Source: JAPLST01 sp964397565 | GTDB taxonomy: Bacteria; Auribacterota; UBA3054; JAPLST01 | Assembly (NCBI GenBank): GCA_964397565.1 | Contig: CAYNJC010000041.1 | Coordinates: 1 to 35,461, forward strand | Length of the DNA stretch: 35,461 nucleotides | Reading direction: 5' to 3' | Part shown: one piece after another, positions 16,525 to 24,460 of the stretch | How the letters are laid out: each line of letters begins with the position of its first letter | Numbering within the stretch: position 1 is the stretch's first letter | Made by a program: the position numbers and the translations under genes | The notes under the pieces: model-generated | What the model was told of the DNA's origin: nothing | Database searches by the model: none | The model's input: only the letters and a program-made list of their open reading frames with translations

Positions 16525-17144
16525 TACTGCTTCTGCATCTCCATGAGCATGGCGCGTGCCAGCTTCCAGAACAGCTTCGAGTCGGAAAAGTCGTAGCGCA
16601 CAAACGGCGGCCGCTGCCCCTGCGGGAACTTATAGTTGTTGTCGTCCGGCGTGTACACGACATAGGCCGCCGCCGGGTCGACATGCAACAGGGTCGTGTC
16701 GTTCACGCAGCGATGGTCAATCATCGCCAGCGCAAACTGGCGGAAGGCTTGCACGTCTTTTGGATTGTCATCGGCCGTGATAATATCCTTCATCACTTTG
16801 TCGAGCAGCTCCATTTCAAACTCGCGCCGCGTGCTGCTGGTCTGCGCAATGGTCTTGACCCGCACCGGATGTTGAAACTTGATAACGCTCTCGATCAAGG
16901 TGGTCGGTGTCGTGGTGTCAAGGTTGTCGAGCGATTCGCGCGGGCCTTTGACCAGCACCATGCCGGCATAGATCATATTGCTGAACGTCAGGCAGCGATA
17001 CCATTCATCTTGCATCAGCGTCGGGGTCGTTACGGTGCCGCTAACCTCATCAGCGGTGTTGGTCGCGTCCGGCGCGCCAACGACGGTCAGGCAGAGCAGC
17101 AGGCTCAGCAGGGCAGGCAGGGCAAAGCGGGTCAAGGCAGTCAT
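16524..17144 (-). CDS. Exported protein of unknown function
   Basis: I do not recognise this 206-residue protein. Residues 1-24 are a clear signal peptide (LPALLSLLLCLTVVGA), and AGGAGAACGC precedes the ATG. The mature part is soluble-looking and has mixed charge, few Cys, and no lipobox. FSNMIYAGMVLVKGP and the C-terminal VRYDFSDSKLFWKLARAML are the most structured-looking segments. It is coupled to uvrB by a one-base overlap and follows yacG by 48 bp, so the three probably share a transcript. Co-transcription with a repair gene does not by itself imply a repair role, since this product is exported. Confidence 0.7.
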   Translation of the reverse strand: MTALTRFALPALLSLLLCLTVVGAPDATNTADEVSGTVTTPTLMQDEWYRCLTFSNMIYAGMVLVKGPRESLDNLDTTTPTTLIESVIKFQHPVRVKTIAQTSSTRREFEMELLDKVMKDIITADDNPKDVQAFRQFALAMIDHRCVNDTTLLHVDPAAAYVVYTPDDNNYKFPQGQRPPFVRYDFSDSKLFWKLARAMLMEMQKQ

Positions 17145-17192
17145 GCGTTCTCCTCGGAACAGGGTTGTTGGTAAGACGAGTCCAGTACGGTA

Positions 17193-17432
17193 TTATTCAT
17201 CCGCCGGCACAGCTGGCGCCGGCAGATCCTGACATTGCTCATCCGTCAGAGTGGCCAATGGTTGTTCGATGGCATACGCGCCATCAAACCATTTTGACAA
17301 ATCCGCCATTTTGCAGCGTTCGCCGCAAAACGGAAACCACGGATTGTCCGCCAGCGTCTTCTGCGCCGGCGTCATGCGCGCCCGGCAATACGGGCAGCGT
17401 GGCGGCCTCACGGGTGTGGCGGTCACTCGCAT
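17193..17432 (-). CDS. yacG: DNA gyrase inhibitor YacG-like zinc protein
   Basis: This is a 79-residue protein with the diagnostic four-cysteine zinc site C13-x2-C16 ... C36-x3-C40 (CPYC, PFCGERC) followed by KMADLSKWFDGAYAI, which matches the YacG/DUF329 family. E. coli YacG binds GyrB and inhibits gyrase. The C-terminal acidic tail (ALTDEQCQDLPAP-like) is also typical of the family. A possible promoter (TGGCAA, 17 bp, TATACT) lies upstream on the minus strand around 17455-17485. It is the first gene of the yacG-unknown-uvrB group. Confidence 0.88.
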   Translation of the reverse strand: MRVTATPVRPPRCPYCRARMTPAQKTLADNPWFPFCGERCKMADLSKWFDGAYAIEQPLATLTDEQCQDLPAPAVPADE

Positions 17433-17612
17433 TGGCGCACGGGTCTATACATAGCTGTAGTATACTGAATTTGTCCAAAAATTGCCACTCGCACGGCGTC
17501 GCGCCGGCCCGCCAACTAGGTGGTTAGCAGATGCCTCATCTGCTTCTGCACCGATGACTGAATACCGCTTACCGAATACCGAGCAAGGGAGCGACCGCCG
17601 CGTCGCGAATCT

Positions 17613-17739
17613 TACTAATGAATGCGCTTGCTTGGTGTCATGCCAATTGTGGCCGCGGGCGGTGACCGCGGCTGCAGAAGCCGCCCTCACCGCGGGCGGC
17701 TACAAGGACACTGCAAAGTAGAAAGCGCTCTCATTAGTA
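17613..17739. mobile_element. MITE-like element, copy 1
   Basis: This 127-bp element is flanked by TA on both sides and has terminal inverted repeats CTAATGAATGCGCTT / CTAATGAGAGCGCTT. The interior has a GC-rich hairpin, GCCGCGG/CCGCGGC. It has no coding capacity. A near-identical copy in the same orientation is at 34460-34585. TA-flanked short TIRs suggest mobilisation by an IS630/Tc1-mariner-type transposase, which is not in the window. Confidence 0.8.
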
Positions 17740-17902
17740 AGCTGGACTTCGGCCAGCCCCGCCAACGGCGTGGATACGCCACGCGCTCCGCGCGGGGCAT
17801 CCTGCCGCAGCAATTCTCTCACAAAGCCACGAAGCCACGAAGGCAGAACTAGCTGTCTGGAGCTGGCTTGGCTAGCTAAGGCACCAGCCTAGTCCCGTCA
17901 AA

Positions 17903-17947
17903 GGCGGCGATCCCGCCAGCGGCGTGGATCCCGCCAACGGCGTGGAT
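17903..17947. repeat. 18-bp tandem repeat, 2.5 copies
   Basis: GGCGGCGATCCCGCCAGC (17903-17920) is followed by GGCGTGGATCCCGCCAAC (17921-17938) and a half unit GGCGTGGAT (17939-17947). A related fragment occurs near 17763-17780. Confidence 0.7.
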
Positions 17948-18409
17948 GGTCGGTGATCGGTAATCAGTGATCGGTTTGCTGGAAGAATGGAGGGTTGGAA
18001 GAATGGGAAAAAGAAAACGTAAGTCCTAAGAATGCCAACTCCTGCGGCCGAAGGCTGCATTTCTAAATTACCGCGTTACGCGAGAATTCATTGCGAACAA
18101 ATTTCCCAAGTGGCGCGCTGGTTGATTTCTTCACCGGCTCAATCGACATAAAATGTCGATTGTCCCGCGCTGCAAAGCGTTTTTGCTCTTTTTTTGTAGC
18201 GGCATTGCTCCCGTTGTACTCTTGATTTCATTGTGCAAATGGGCGTCTTAAGCCCTGTTTTGTGCCCATATGAACACCCAAACTGTTGGTCATCAACACC
18301 ATTGCCAGGTCCGACCCTAATCACTTGGCTGCATTTGTGGCCATATGGATATTCTCGGGCTGACCCCAGAATAATCTCGTCTAATTTTGTTTTGGCGCAC
18401 ATCGCCCGC

Positions 18410-18438
18410 TTGACTTTCATTCATTGGAGTTGTACCAT
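18410..18438 (+). promoter_or_regulatory. Probable promoter of the restriction-modification operon
   Basis: TTGACT (18410-18415), 17 bp, TACCAT (18433-18438). It lies about 60 bp upstream of the res ATG at 18501 and is the only good match in the region. Confidence 0.5.
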
Positions 18439-18500
18439 ATTCACGAACTTTGAAAGTCGTAACCATTGGCGGTAGGCAGCGCTGCACAGGAACAGACTTC

Positions 18501-21482
18501 ATGAGTCAGGTTGTCATCGAGAATCCGATTATCAACTCGCCCTTCGTCGAGCCGACACGCCATTTCCGTTTTAGCGACGAGGGCATTACCAACGACATCG
18601 TTGACGGTCGCCGCGCCAGTTCCTATTTTGTGCCCATCGCCAAGCCAAAGAAAAAAGGCTCGAAGCAGCAGTCGTTCGACACCGAATGGACCCAGGACCG
18701 CATCGAGGAGAACAAACTCACCAACGACATCCGACGCCGCATCACGCTGTGGCGCAAGGGCGGCTATCTCGGCGTGACCCCGACCACCGCCCGCTTGCTT
18801 GCATACTGGACAAATCCCGAGCGCGAGAAAAAACTGTTCTTCTGTCAGATTGAGGCCCTCGAAACTGCTATCTATCTAACCGAGGTCGCCAGCAAGTATG
18901 GCGACGCATGGATCGAGAACACGCTGCGCGAGGCCAACCAGACCTCCAACCCCGGCCTGCCCCGCACCGCCTTCAAAATGGCCACTGGCTCCGGCAAGAC
19001 CGTCGTCATGACTATGCTGATCGCCTGGCACACGCTCAACAAGCGCGCCAATCCACAGGATGCTCGGTTCACCGACACCTTCCTCGTCGTCACGCCCGGC
19101 ATCACCATCCGCGACCGTCTGCGCGTCCTGCTGCCCAACGACCCCGACAACTACTACCGCCAGCGCGACATCCTTGACACCCACCTTCTGGAGCAGCTCG
19201 GCCAGGCCAAGATCCTCATCACGAATTTTCATACGTTTCTGCTCCACGAGAAGGTCGCCGCCGGCAAAATCACCAAGGAAATCCTTGCCGAACGCAAGGC
19301 AGGTCCAAACCCATTTACTGAGACGCCCGACCAGATGGTTCGTCGTGCCTGCCGCGATCTGGCTAGCAAGAAGAACATAGTGGTCATCAATGACGAAGCC
19401 CATCACTGTTACCGGCGCAAGCCTGACGCCGAGGACGAAACGCTCGTCGGCGACGAGCGTGTTGAAGCAAAGCAGCGTGAAGAAGAAGCTCGCGTCTGGA
19501 TTTCCGGCATCGAAGCCGTCAAAGCCAAGATCGGCGTTAAGGCCATCTACGACCTGTCCGCCACGCCGTTTTTCCTGCGCGGCTCCGGCTACAGCGAGGG
19601 TACGCTCTTCCCGTGGGTTGTGTCAGACTTCTCACTGATTGATGCAATCGAGTCCGGCATCGTCAAGGTGCCGCGTGTGCCCGTCGCCGATGATTCGATG
19701 ACTGGCGACCAGCCCACCTACCGCGATCTCTGGCTCCGCATCCGCGAGGATTTGCCCAAGAAGAGTCGCAAGACCCATGCAGTGGCCGGCGATCCCAAAC
19801 TTCCCGTCGAGCTGCAGGGTGCCATCCATAGCCTCTACGGCAACTATGAGAAATACTACCGGCTCTGGGAGAAGAATAAGGAAGCCCGCGCCCGTGGCAT
19901 CACGCCACCGGTCTTCATCGTCGTCTGCAACAACACCAATGTCTCGAAGCTCGTGTTCGACTTCATCGCCGGCTGGGAGAAGCAGGTTCGCGACAAGACC
20001 ATTGTCCAGGCCGGCAATCTCCCCATCTTCCGCAACGACGACGGCCAGGGCGGCTGGCTCCATCGTCCCAATACCATTCTCGTTGATAGCCTGCAGCTCG
20101 AATCTGGCGAGGCCATGAGCGATGACTTCAAGAAGATCGCAGCGCGCGAGATTGAGGAGTTCAAGGCCGACTATCGTATCCGCTTCCCCGGCCGCGACGC
20201 CGACAGTCTCACCGACGAGGATCTCCTGCGTGAAGTCATGAACACCGTCGGCAAGCACGACAAGCTCGGCGAACACGTCAAATGTGTCGTCAGCGTCTCG
20301 ATGCTGACCGAGGGCTGGGACGCCCAGACGGTCACCCACATCCTCGGCGTGCGCGCCTTTGGCACCCAGCTCCTCTGCGAGCAGGTGGTCGGTCGCGCAT
20401 TGCGCCGCATGAGCTACGCGCCCAACGAGGACGGCCATTTCGACCCCGAGTATGCCGAGGTCTATGGCGTCCCGTTCTCGTTCATCCCGTGCAGCGGCTC
20501 GACTATCGATCCCAAACCGGGTCCGATTCCCACCCGCATTCGCGCCATCGAAAGCCGCATTGCCAGCGAAATCAAGTTTCCAAGACTGCTCGGCTATCGG
20601 TTCGACCTTGCCGGCGAACGGCTTACCGCCAAGTTCTCGGAACAATCCCGGCTCACGCTCTCCACCGCCGACATCCCTACTAAGGTGCAGCTCGATCCCA
20701 TCGTCGGCCAATCCAGCATCCACACCCTCGACGATCTCAAACGCCGTCGCGTCAACGAAGTCGCCTTCATGCTTGCCAAGCTCACCTTGGAGAAATACTT
20801 CCGCGACAACGACGGCAACGACAAGCCCTGGCTCTTTCCCCAGTTGCTCGCCATCGTCAAGCGCTGGCTTGCCGAATGCGTCGTGCTCAAGGACAAGACT
20901 TTTCCGCAGATGCTGCTCTTGGTCGAGCTTGCCCACGACGCGGTCGACCGCATCTACAACTCCATTGTCGCCTCGACGGACGGCACCGCCGCGCTCACGC
21001 CCATCCTGCGGCCTTATGACACAGTAGGCTCAACCCGCTATGTTGACTTCGACACCACGCGCGCAGTCTACGCAACCCGCGACGACAAATGTCACATCTC
21101 CCACGTGGTGGCCGATACGGACTCGTGGGAGCAGAAGATGGCCGAGGCGCTTGAAGACATGCCCGAGGTCGTCCGCTACGTCAAGAACCACAATTTGGGT
21201 CTCTTGATCCCGTATACACTCAATGGCGAGGAAAAGAGTTACATTCCAGACTTCATCGCCTGCATCAACGACGGCCACGGGCCGGCCGACCTAGTGAACC
21301 TGATAGTCGAAGTCACTGGCGAGAACAAGAAGGACAAGCAAGCCAAGGTCGCCACGGCGCGTACCCTGTGGATACCCGCCGTCAACAACCACGGCGGCTT
21401 TGGCCGCTGGGGATTCATTGAGATTGGCGACCCGTGGAATGCCCAGATTGACTTACGGGCCTTTATAGAAAAATCTTCATAG
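18501..21482 (+). CDS. Type III-like restriction enzyme Res subunit (helicase plus nuclease)
   Basis: This 993-residue protein starts at ATG 18501 behind ACAGGA. It has SF2 helicase motifs: ATGSGKT (Walker A, near residue 160), a DEAH box INDEAHHCY (near 298), SATPF (motif III, near 352), and VVGRALRR (motif VI, near 627). The C-terminus has a PD-(D/E)xK-like nuclease pattern, IPDFIA (near 916) then LIVEVTG (E937), where T stands in the position of the usual Lys. It would translocate on and cleave DNA unmodified by the Mod enzyme five genes later. It resembles the BPTD_3080-type Res family. It is the first gene of the operon, an unusual order, since type III loci normally run mod-res. Confidence 0.88.
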   Translation: MSQVVIENPIINSPFVEPTRHFRFSDEGITNDIVDGRRASSYFVPIAKPKKKGSKQQSFDTEWTQDRIEENKLTNDIRRRITLWRKGGYLGVTPTTARLLAYWTNPEREKKLFFCQIEALETAIYLTEVASKYGDAWIENTLREANQTSNPGLPRTAFKMATGSGKTVVMTMLIAWHTLNKRANPQDARFTDTFLVVTPGITIRDRLRVLLPNDPDNYYRQRDILDTHLLEQLGQAKILITNFHTFLLHEKVAAGKITKEILAERKAGPNPFTETPDQMVRRACRDLASKKNIVVINDEAHHCYRRKPDAEDETLVGDERVEAKQREEEARVWISGIEAVKAKIGVKAIYDLSATPFFLRGSGYSEGTLFPWVVSDFSLIDAIESGIVKVPRVPVADDSMTGDQPTYRDLWLRIREDLPKKSRKTHAVAGDPKLPVELQGAIHSLYGNYEKYYRLWEKNKEARARGITPPVFIVVCNNTNVSKLVFDFIAGWEKQVRDKTIVQAGNLPIFRNDDGQGGWLHRPNTILVDSLQLESGEAMSDDFKKIAAREIEEFKADYRIRFPGRDADSLTDEDLLREVMNTVGKHDKLGEHVKCVVSVSMLTEGWDAQTVTHILGVRAFGTQLLCEQVVGRALRRMSYAPNEDGHFDPEYAEVYGVPFSFIPCSGSTIDPKPGPIPTRIRAIESRIASEIKFPRLLGYRFDLAGERLTAKFSEQSRLTLSTADIPTKVQLDPIVGQSSIHTLDDLKRRRVNEVAFMLAKLTLEKYFRDNDGNDKPWLFPQLLAIVKRWLAECVVLKDKTFPQMLLLVELAHDAVDRIYNSIVASTDGTAALTPILRPYDTVGSTRYVDFDTTRAVYATRDDKCHISHVVADTDSWEQKMAEALEDMPEVVRYVKNHNLGLLIPYTLNGEEKSYIPDFIACINDGHGPADLVNLIVEVTGENKKDKQAKVATARTLWIPAVNNHGGFGRWGFIEIGDPWNAQIDLRAFIEKSS

Positions 21483-21493
21483 GAGACTATGCA

Positions 21494-23239
21494 ATGCTAA
21501 CGAAACTTATTGTGCGCAATTTCAAGAAACTTAAGGACGCCGAGATTCCGCTGGACAGAAGCGTTGTCTTGATAGGTCCAAACAACTCGGGGAAGACCAC
21601 CGCCCTCCAGGCTTTGACGCTCTGGGACATTGGCCTTAAGGAATGGTTGACGAAGCGTGGCAACAAGGCGTTGCCTGAGAAACGGCCAGGTGTGCTGATC
21701 AACAGAAAGGACCTCGCGGCGCTTCCCGTGCCCAATGCAAACTTGCTCTGGAACGACCTGCATGTCCGTGGCGGCCATCACAAGGAAGGTGCGCGCCACA
21801 CCAAGAACGTGCGCATAGACATCATTGTTGAGGGGATCACCGACGGGCTGCCTTGGTCATGCGGGCTCGAGTTTGACTACAGCAACGAGGAGTCGTTCAT
21901 CTGTCGGCCGTTGCGTCTTCCCGGACATGAAGACCAGCCCGTGCGCAGTGTCAAGTTTTCCACAATCCCGCCCGACATGGCCCGGCCGCAAATCGCGTAT
22001 CTGCCGCCAATGTCCGGCATGGCCGACCGCGAGTATCTCAAGCAGGCGGGCGAGATCAACATCCTGATTGGTCAAGGTCAAACGGCACAAGTGCTGCGCA
22101 ATCTCTGCTATCGGATAGTCATAGATCCCGGCAAGAAGCCTCAGTGGGAAATCCTCAAAGGCCACATCCTGCAGCTCTTTGGCGTCACACTGTGCGACCC
22201 CGTCTATCACGAGCGCAGCGAGATCACCCTGGAATACCGCGAACAGTCCGGCGCGCTGCTGGACATCTCGTGCGCCGGCCGTGGCCTCCAGCAGACCATC
22301 TTGCTCCTTGCGCATCTCCATGCCAATCCCGGCACCGTGCTGCTGCTGGACGAACCGGATGCCCACCTCGAAATCCTGCGGCAACGCCAGACGTACAACC
22401 TCATCACCGAGGTTGCCGAGCAGCAGGGTTCCCAGGTCATTGCTGCCAGCCATTCCGAGGTGGTGCTCAACGAAGCGGCAAATCGCGGACGTGTCGTCGC
22501 CTTTGTCGGAAAACCGCATGTGCTGAACGACCGCGGAAGTCAGCTCGTCAAATCCCTTACTGAAATTGGCTGGGATCAGTACTATCAGGCTGAGCGGATG
22601 GGCTGGATCCTGTATCTTGAAAGTCTCACCGATCTTGACATCCTGCGCTCCTTTGCCTGCAAGCTCGGCCATCCTGCTGGCAACTTTCTGCAGACGCCCT
22701 TCATCAACCCGGTCGCCACCAATCTGCCACAGAAAGCGCGCGACAATTTCTATGCCCTGCGCGAAGCAATGCCGAGCCTCGTGGGCATTGCCATTTTCGA
22801 CCGACTGGACAAGACCCTCCAATCCGGCCAACCTCTTGTCGAACTCATGTGGCAGCGCCGAGAAATCGAAAACTATTTTTGCACTGAAGATGTCCTCCTC
22901 GCCTATGCGCAGTCAAACCTGCCCGACGACTTGCTCGGTCATGCCCAGAAACAGCATGCCACGGACATGATGCGCGAAAGCATCGCCGAAGTGAGCCGCG
23001 CTCTGAAAACACTAAGCAAAGGTAGTCCTTGGTCACACGATCTCAAGGTCACTGATGACTTTCTCGATCCTCTGTTTAAGGCGTTTTCGGAAAAGATGAA
23101 GACTCCGTTGGTCCTCAGAAAAAACGAGTACCACAAGCTCGTCGAATTCATGCCGGCATCGAAAATTGGTTCCGAGGTCAACACCATGCTCGACGCAATC
23201 GTTACAGTGGCCAAGCAGGCGCAGCCGGCTGGGGATTGA
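21494..23239 (+). CDS. OLD-like AAA/ABC-type ATPase with TOPRIM-like C-terminal domain
   Basis: This 581-residue protein starts at ATG 21494, eleven bases after the res stop, behind AGGAG. It has an ABC-type ATPase domain split by an insertion: Walker A GPNNSGKT (28-35), a signature-like SCAGRGLQQT, Walker B TVLLLDEPDAHLE (D286/E287), and a His switch AASHSE. The C-terminal third resembles a TOPRIM nuclease domain, with an acidic E376 in LYLESLTDLDIL, FDRLDK (D436/D439), and the RREIENY segment common in ATPase-TOPRIM proteins. OLD and GajA proteins of this architecture are ATP-regulated nucleases in phage defence. Its role inside a mod-res operon is not established; it may be a second nuclease or a regulator of Res. 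Confidence 0.82.
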   Translation: MLTKLIVRNFKKLKDAEIPLDRSVVLIGPNNSGKTTALQALTLWDIGLKEWLTKRGNKALPEKRPGVLINRKDLAALPVPNANLLWNDLHVRGGHHKEGARHTKNVRIDIIVEGITDGLPWSCGLEFDYSNEESFICRPLRLPGHEDQPVRSVKFSTIPPDMARPQIAYLPPMSGMADREYLKQAGEINILIGQGQTAQVLRNLCYRIVIDPGKKPQWEILKGHILQLFGVTLCDPVYHERSEITLEYREQSGALLDISCAGRGLQQTILLLAHLHANPGTVLLLDEPDAHLEILRQRQTYNLITEVAEQQGSQVIAASHSEVVLNEAANRGRVVAFVGKPHVLNDRGSQLVKSLTEIGWDQYYQAERMGWILYLESLTDLDILRSFACKLGHPAGNFLQTPFINPVATNLPQKARDNFYALREAMPSLVGIAIFDRLDKTLQSGQPLVELMWQRREIENYFCTEDVLLAYAQSNLPDDLLGHAQKQHATDMMRESIAEVSRALKTLSKGSPWSHDLKVTDDFLDPLFKAFSEKMKTPLVLRKNEYHKLVEFMPASKIGSEVNTMLDAIVTVAKQAQPAGD

Positions 23240-23243
23240 GTAT

Positions 23244-23969
23244 ATGGCTCTCCAATCTTCCATCGAATGGACTGAATCAACCTGGAACCCCGTTACCGGC
23301 TGTAGCAAAGTCTCTGCCGGCTGTCTGAACTGCTATGCCGAGCGCATGGCGCGCCGTCTTTGCGCCATGGGCCAGCCCAACTACATCAATGGATTCAGCG
23401 TTACGCTTCACGAGGACATGCTCGAATTGCCGCTCAAATGGAAGAAGCCGCAGACCATCTTTGTCAATTCGATGAGCGACTTGTTTCACGAGGATGTCCC
23501 CGACGACTTCATCCTGCGGGTTTTTGAGGTCATGAATCGCGCATGCTGGCATCGCTTCCAAGTCCTCACCAAACGCGCACAGCGCCTGCTGCGCCTCGAC
23601 CCGCGCCTCGCGTGGGCGCCTCATATCTGGATGGGCGTCACCGTCGAGAACCAGCGCTGCACGGCCCGTATTGATCAGCTTCGCAAGACCACTGCCTGCC
23701 TGAAGTTCCTTTCCATGGAGCCACTCTTAGGCCCGGTCGCCAATCTTGATCTGACGGGCATTGACTGGGTAATCGTAGGCGGCGAGTCCGGGCCGGGCGC
23801 GCGGCCAATAGAACATGAATGGATCGCCGCGATCCGTAACGAATGTCTGACAAGCAACGTCGCGTTCTTCTTCAAGCAATGGGGCGGCTTCAACAAGAAG
23901 CGCGCCGGCAGAACGCTCGATGGCCGCATCTGGAGTCAGATGCCACAGCACGATCTCATCCCTGCATAA
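23244..23969 (+). CDS. DUF5131 (phage Gp37/Gp68) family protein with CX6CX2C motif
   Basis: This 241-residue protein starts at ATG 23244, four bases after the ATPase stop. The N-terminus holds the family hallmark (IEWTESTWNPVTGCSKVSAG, then CLNCYAERMARRL), with C20, C27 and C30 spaced CX6CX2C. Other conserved-looking blocks are FVNSMSDLFHE, QVLTKRAQRL, WMGVTVENQ, FLSMEPLLGP and WVIVGGESGPGARP. The three-Cys motif and predicted alpha/beta layout recall radical-SAM enzymes, so an Fe-S cluster is plausible but not proven. The family is found in phages and near restriction-like genes, sometimes with a three-Cys-motif partner (TcmP), which is absent here. The biochemical activity is unknown to me. 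Confidence 0.85.
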   Translation: MALQSSIEWTESTWNPVTGCSKVSAGCLNCYAERMARRLCAMGQPNYINGFSVTLHEDMLELPLKWKKPQTIFVNSMSDLFHEDVPDDFILRVFEVMNRACWHRFQVLTKRAQRLLRLDPRLAWAPHIWMGVTVENQRCTARIDQLRKTTACLKFLSMEPLLGPVANLDLTGIDWVIVGGESGPGARPIEHEWIAAIRNECLTSNVAFFFKQWGGFNKKRAGRTLDGRIWSQMPQHDLIPA

Positions 23970-23984
23970 CACAAAGACAAAGCC

Positions 23985-24452
23985 ATGAGCGAAGACAATC
24001 CAACCGGCGCACAGGGCAAGATAATTGTTTTCGGCGCGAAACAGATTCGCCGTATATGGCACGATCAGCAGTGGTTCTTCTCGGTCGTGGACATTGTTGG
24101 TGCGCTGACCGACAGCCCCAACCCGCGCAACTACTGGAACATGATGAAGGCACGCGAGGCGGAACAGAGCGAAGTTCAGTTGTCCACACTTTGTGTACAA
24201 CTGAAGCTACTATCTTCCGATGGAAAGAGCTACATCACGGATTGCGTCAATACCGAAGCGGCCACCACCGAGATCGCTCGAAACAAAGATGCCCAAGGCT
24301 TGAAGCCCAACAAACGTGCCGCTCGCGAAGGTGGTTCCGTCGCCGGCAATGCTCGCCGCCAACTCGAAGCCAAGTCCAGCCGGAAAGTCATTACCAGCGC
24401 CAACTACCTCATCGACAAACCAAAACCCAAACTGCCTGCCACTTCGGAGTAA
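23985..24452 (+). CDS. Short BRO-N / DinD-like protein, apparently internally deleted
   Basis: This 155-residue protein lies 15 bases after the DUF5131 gene. Residues about 12-95 are a BRO N-terminal domain (KIIVFGAKQIRRIWHDQQWF, VVDIVGALTDSPNPRNYW, VQLKLLSSDGKSY, TDCVNTE). Residues about 97-145 match the C-terminal part of DinD/BRO antirepressor-like proteins (TEIARNKDAQGL, AAREGGSVAGNARRQLEAK, VITSANYL). In relatives I recall, about 270-280 residues long, roughly 120-130 residues lie between these blocks. Here DCVNTE runs straight into AATTEIARN in the same frame. It may bind DNA and regulate the operon; no function is proven. The stop is eight bases before the mod ATG. Confidence 0.75.
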   Translation: MSEDNPTGAQGKIIVFGAKQIRRIWHDQQWFFSVVDIVGALTDSPNPRNYWNMMKAREAEQSEVQLSTLCVQLKLLSSDGKSYITDCVNTEAATTEIARNKDAQGLKPNKRAAREGGSVAGNARRQLEAKSSRKVITSANYLIDKPKPKLPATSE

Positions 24453-24460
24453 CTATCATT

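Larger units (their letters stand above)
17433..18500. repeat. Gene-free region built from several kinds of short repeats
   Basis: No credible gene is present in about 1 kb. Visible pieces: a perfect hairpin AGCAGATG/CATCTGCT (17526-17544); a MITE-like element (17613-17739, listed separately); the phrase CACAAAGCCACGAAGCCACG (about 17820-17840), a type of dispersed repeat; an 18-bp tandem repeat, 2.5 copies (17903-17947); a short GATCGGTAATCAGTGATCGG run (about 17952-17975); and a perfect 9-bp hairpin AATCGACAT/ATGTCGATT (18141-18161). Composition becomes AT-richer from about 18100, just before the restriction operon. Confidence 0.65.

Noticed and set aside
18139..18420. 93-codon minus-strand ORF before the res gene
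   Set aside because: No recognisable domain, and it begins within the probable res promoter; treated as spacer.
19632..20936. 434-codon minus-strand ORF
   Set aside because: Antisense to the helicase domain of res; low-complexity shadow composition.
23843..24460. Upstream extension of the mod open frame
   Set aside because: It runs through the DUF5131 and BRO-like genes in another frame; the family N-terminus begins at ATG 24461.
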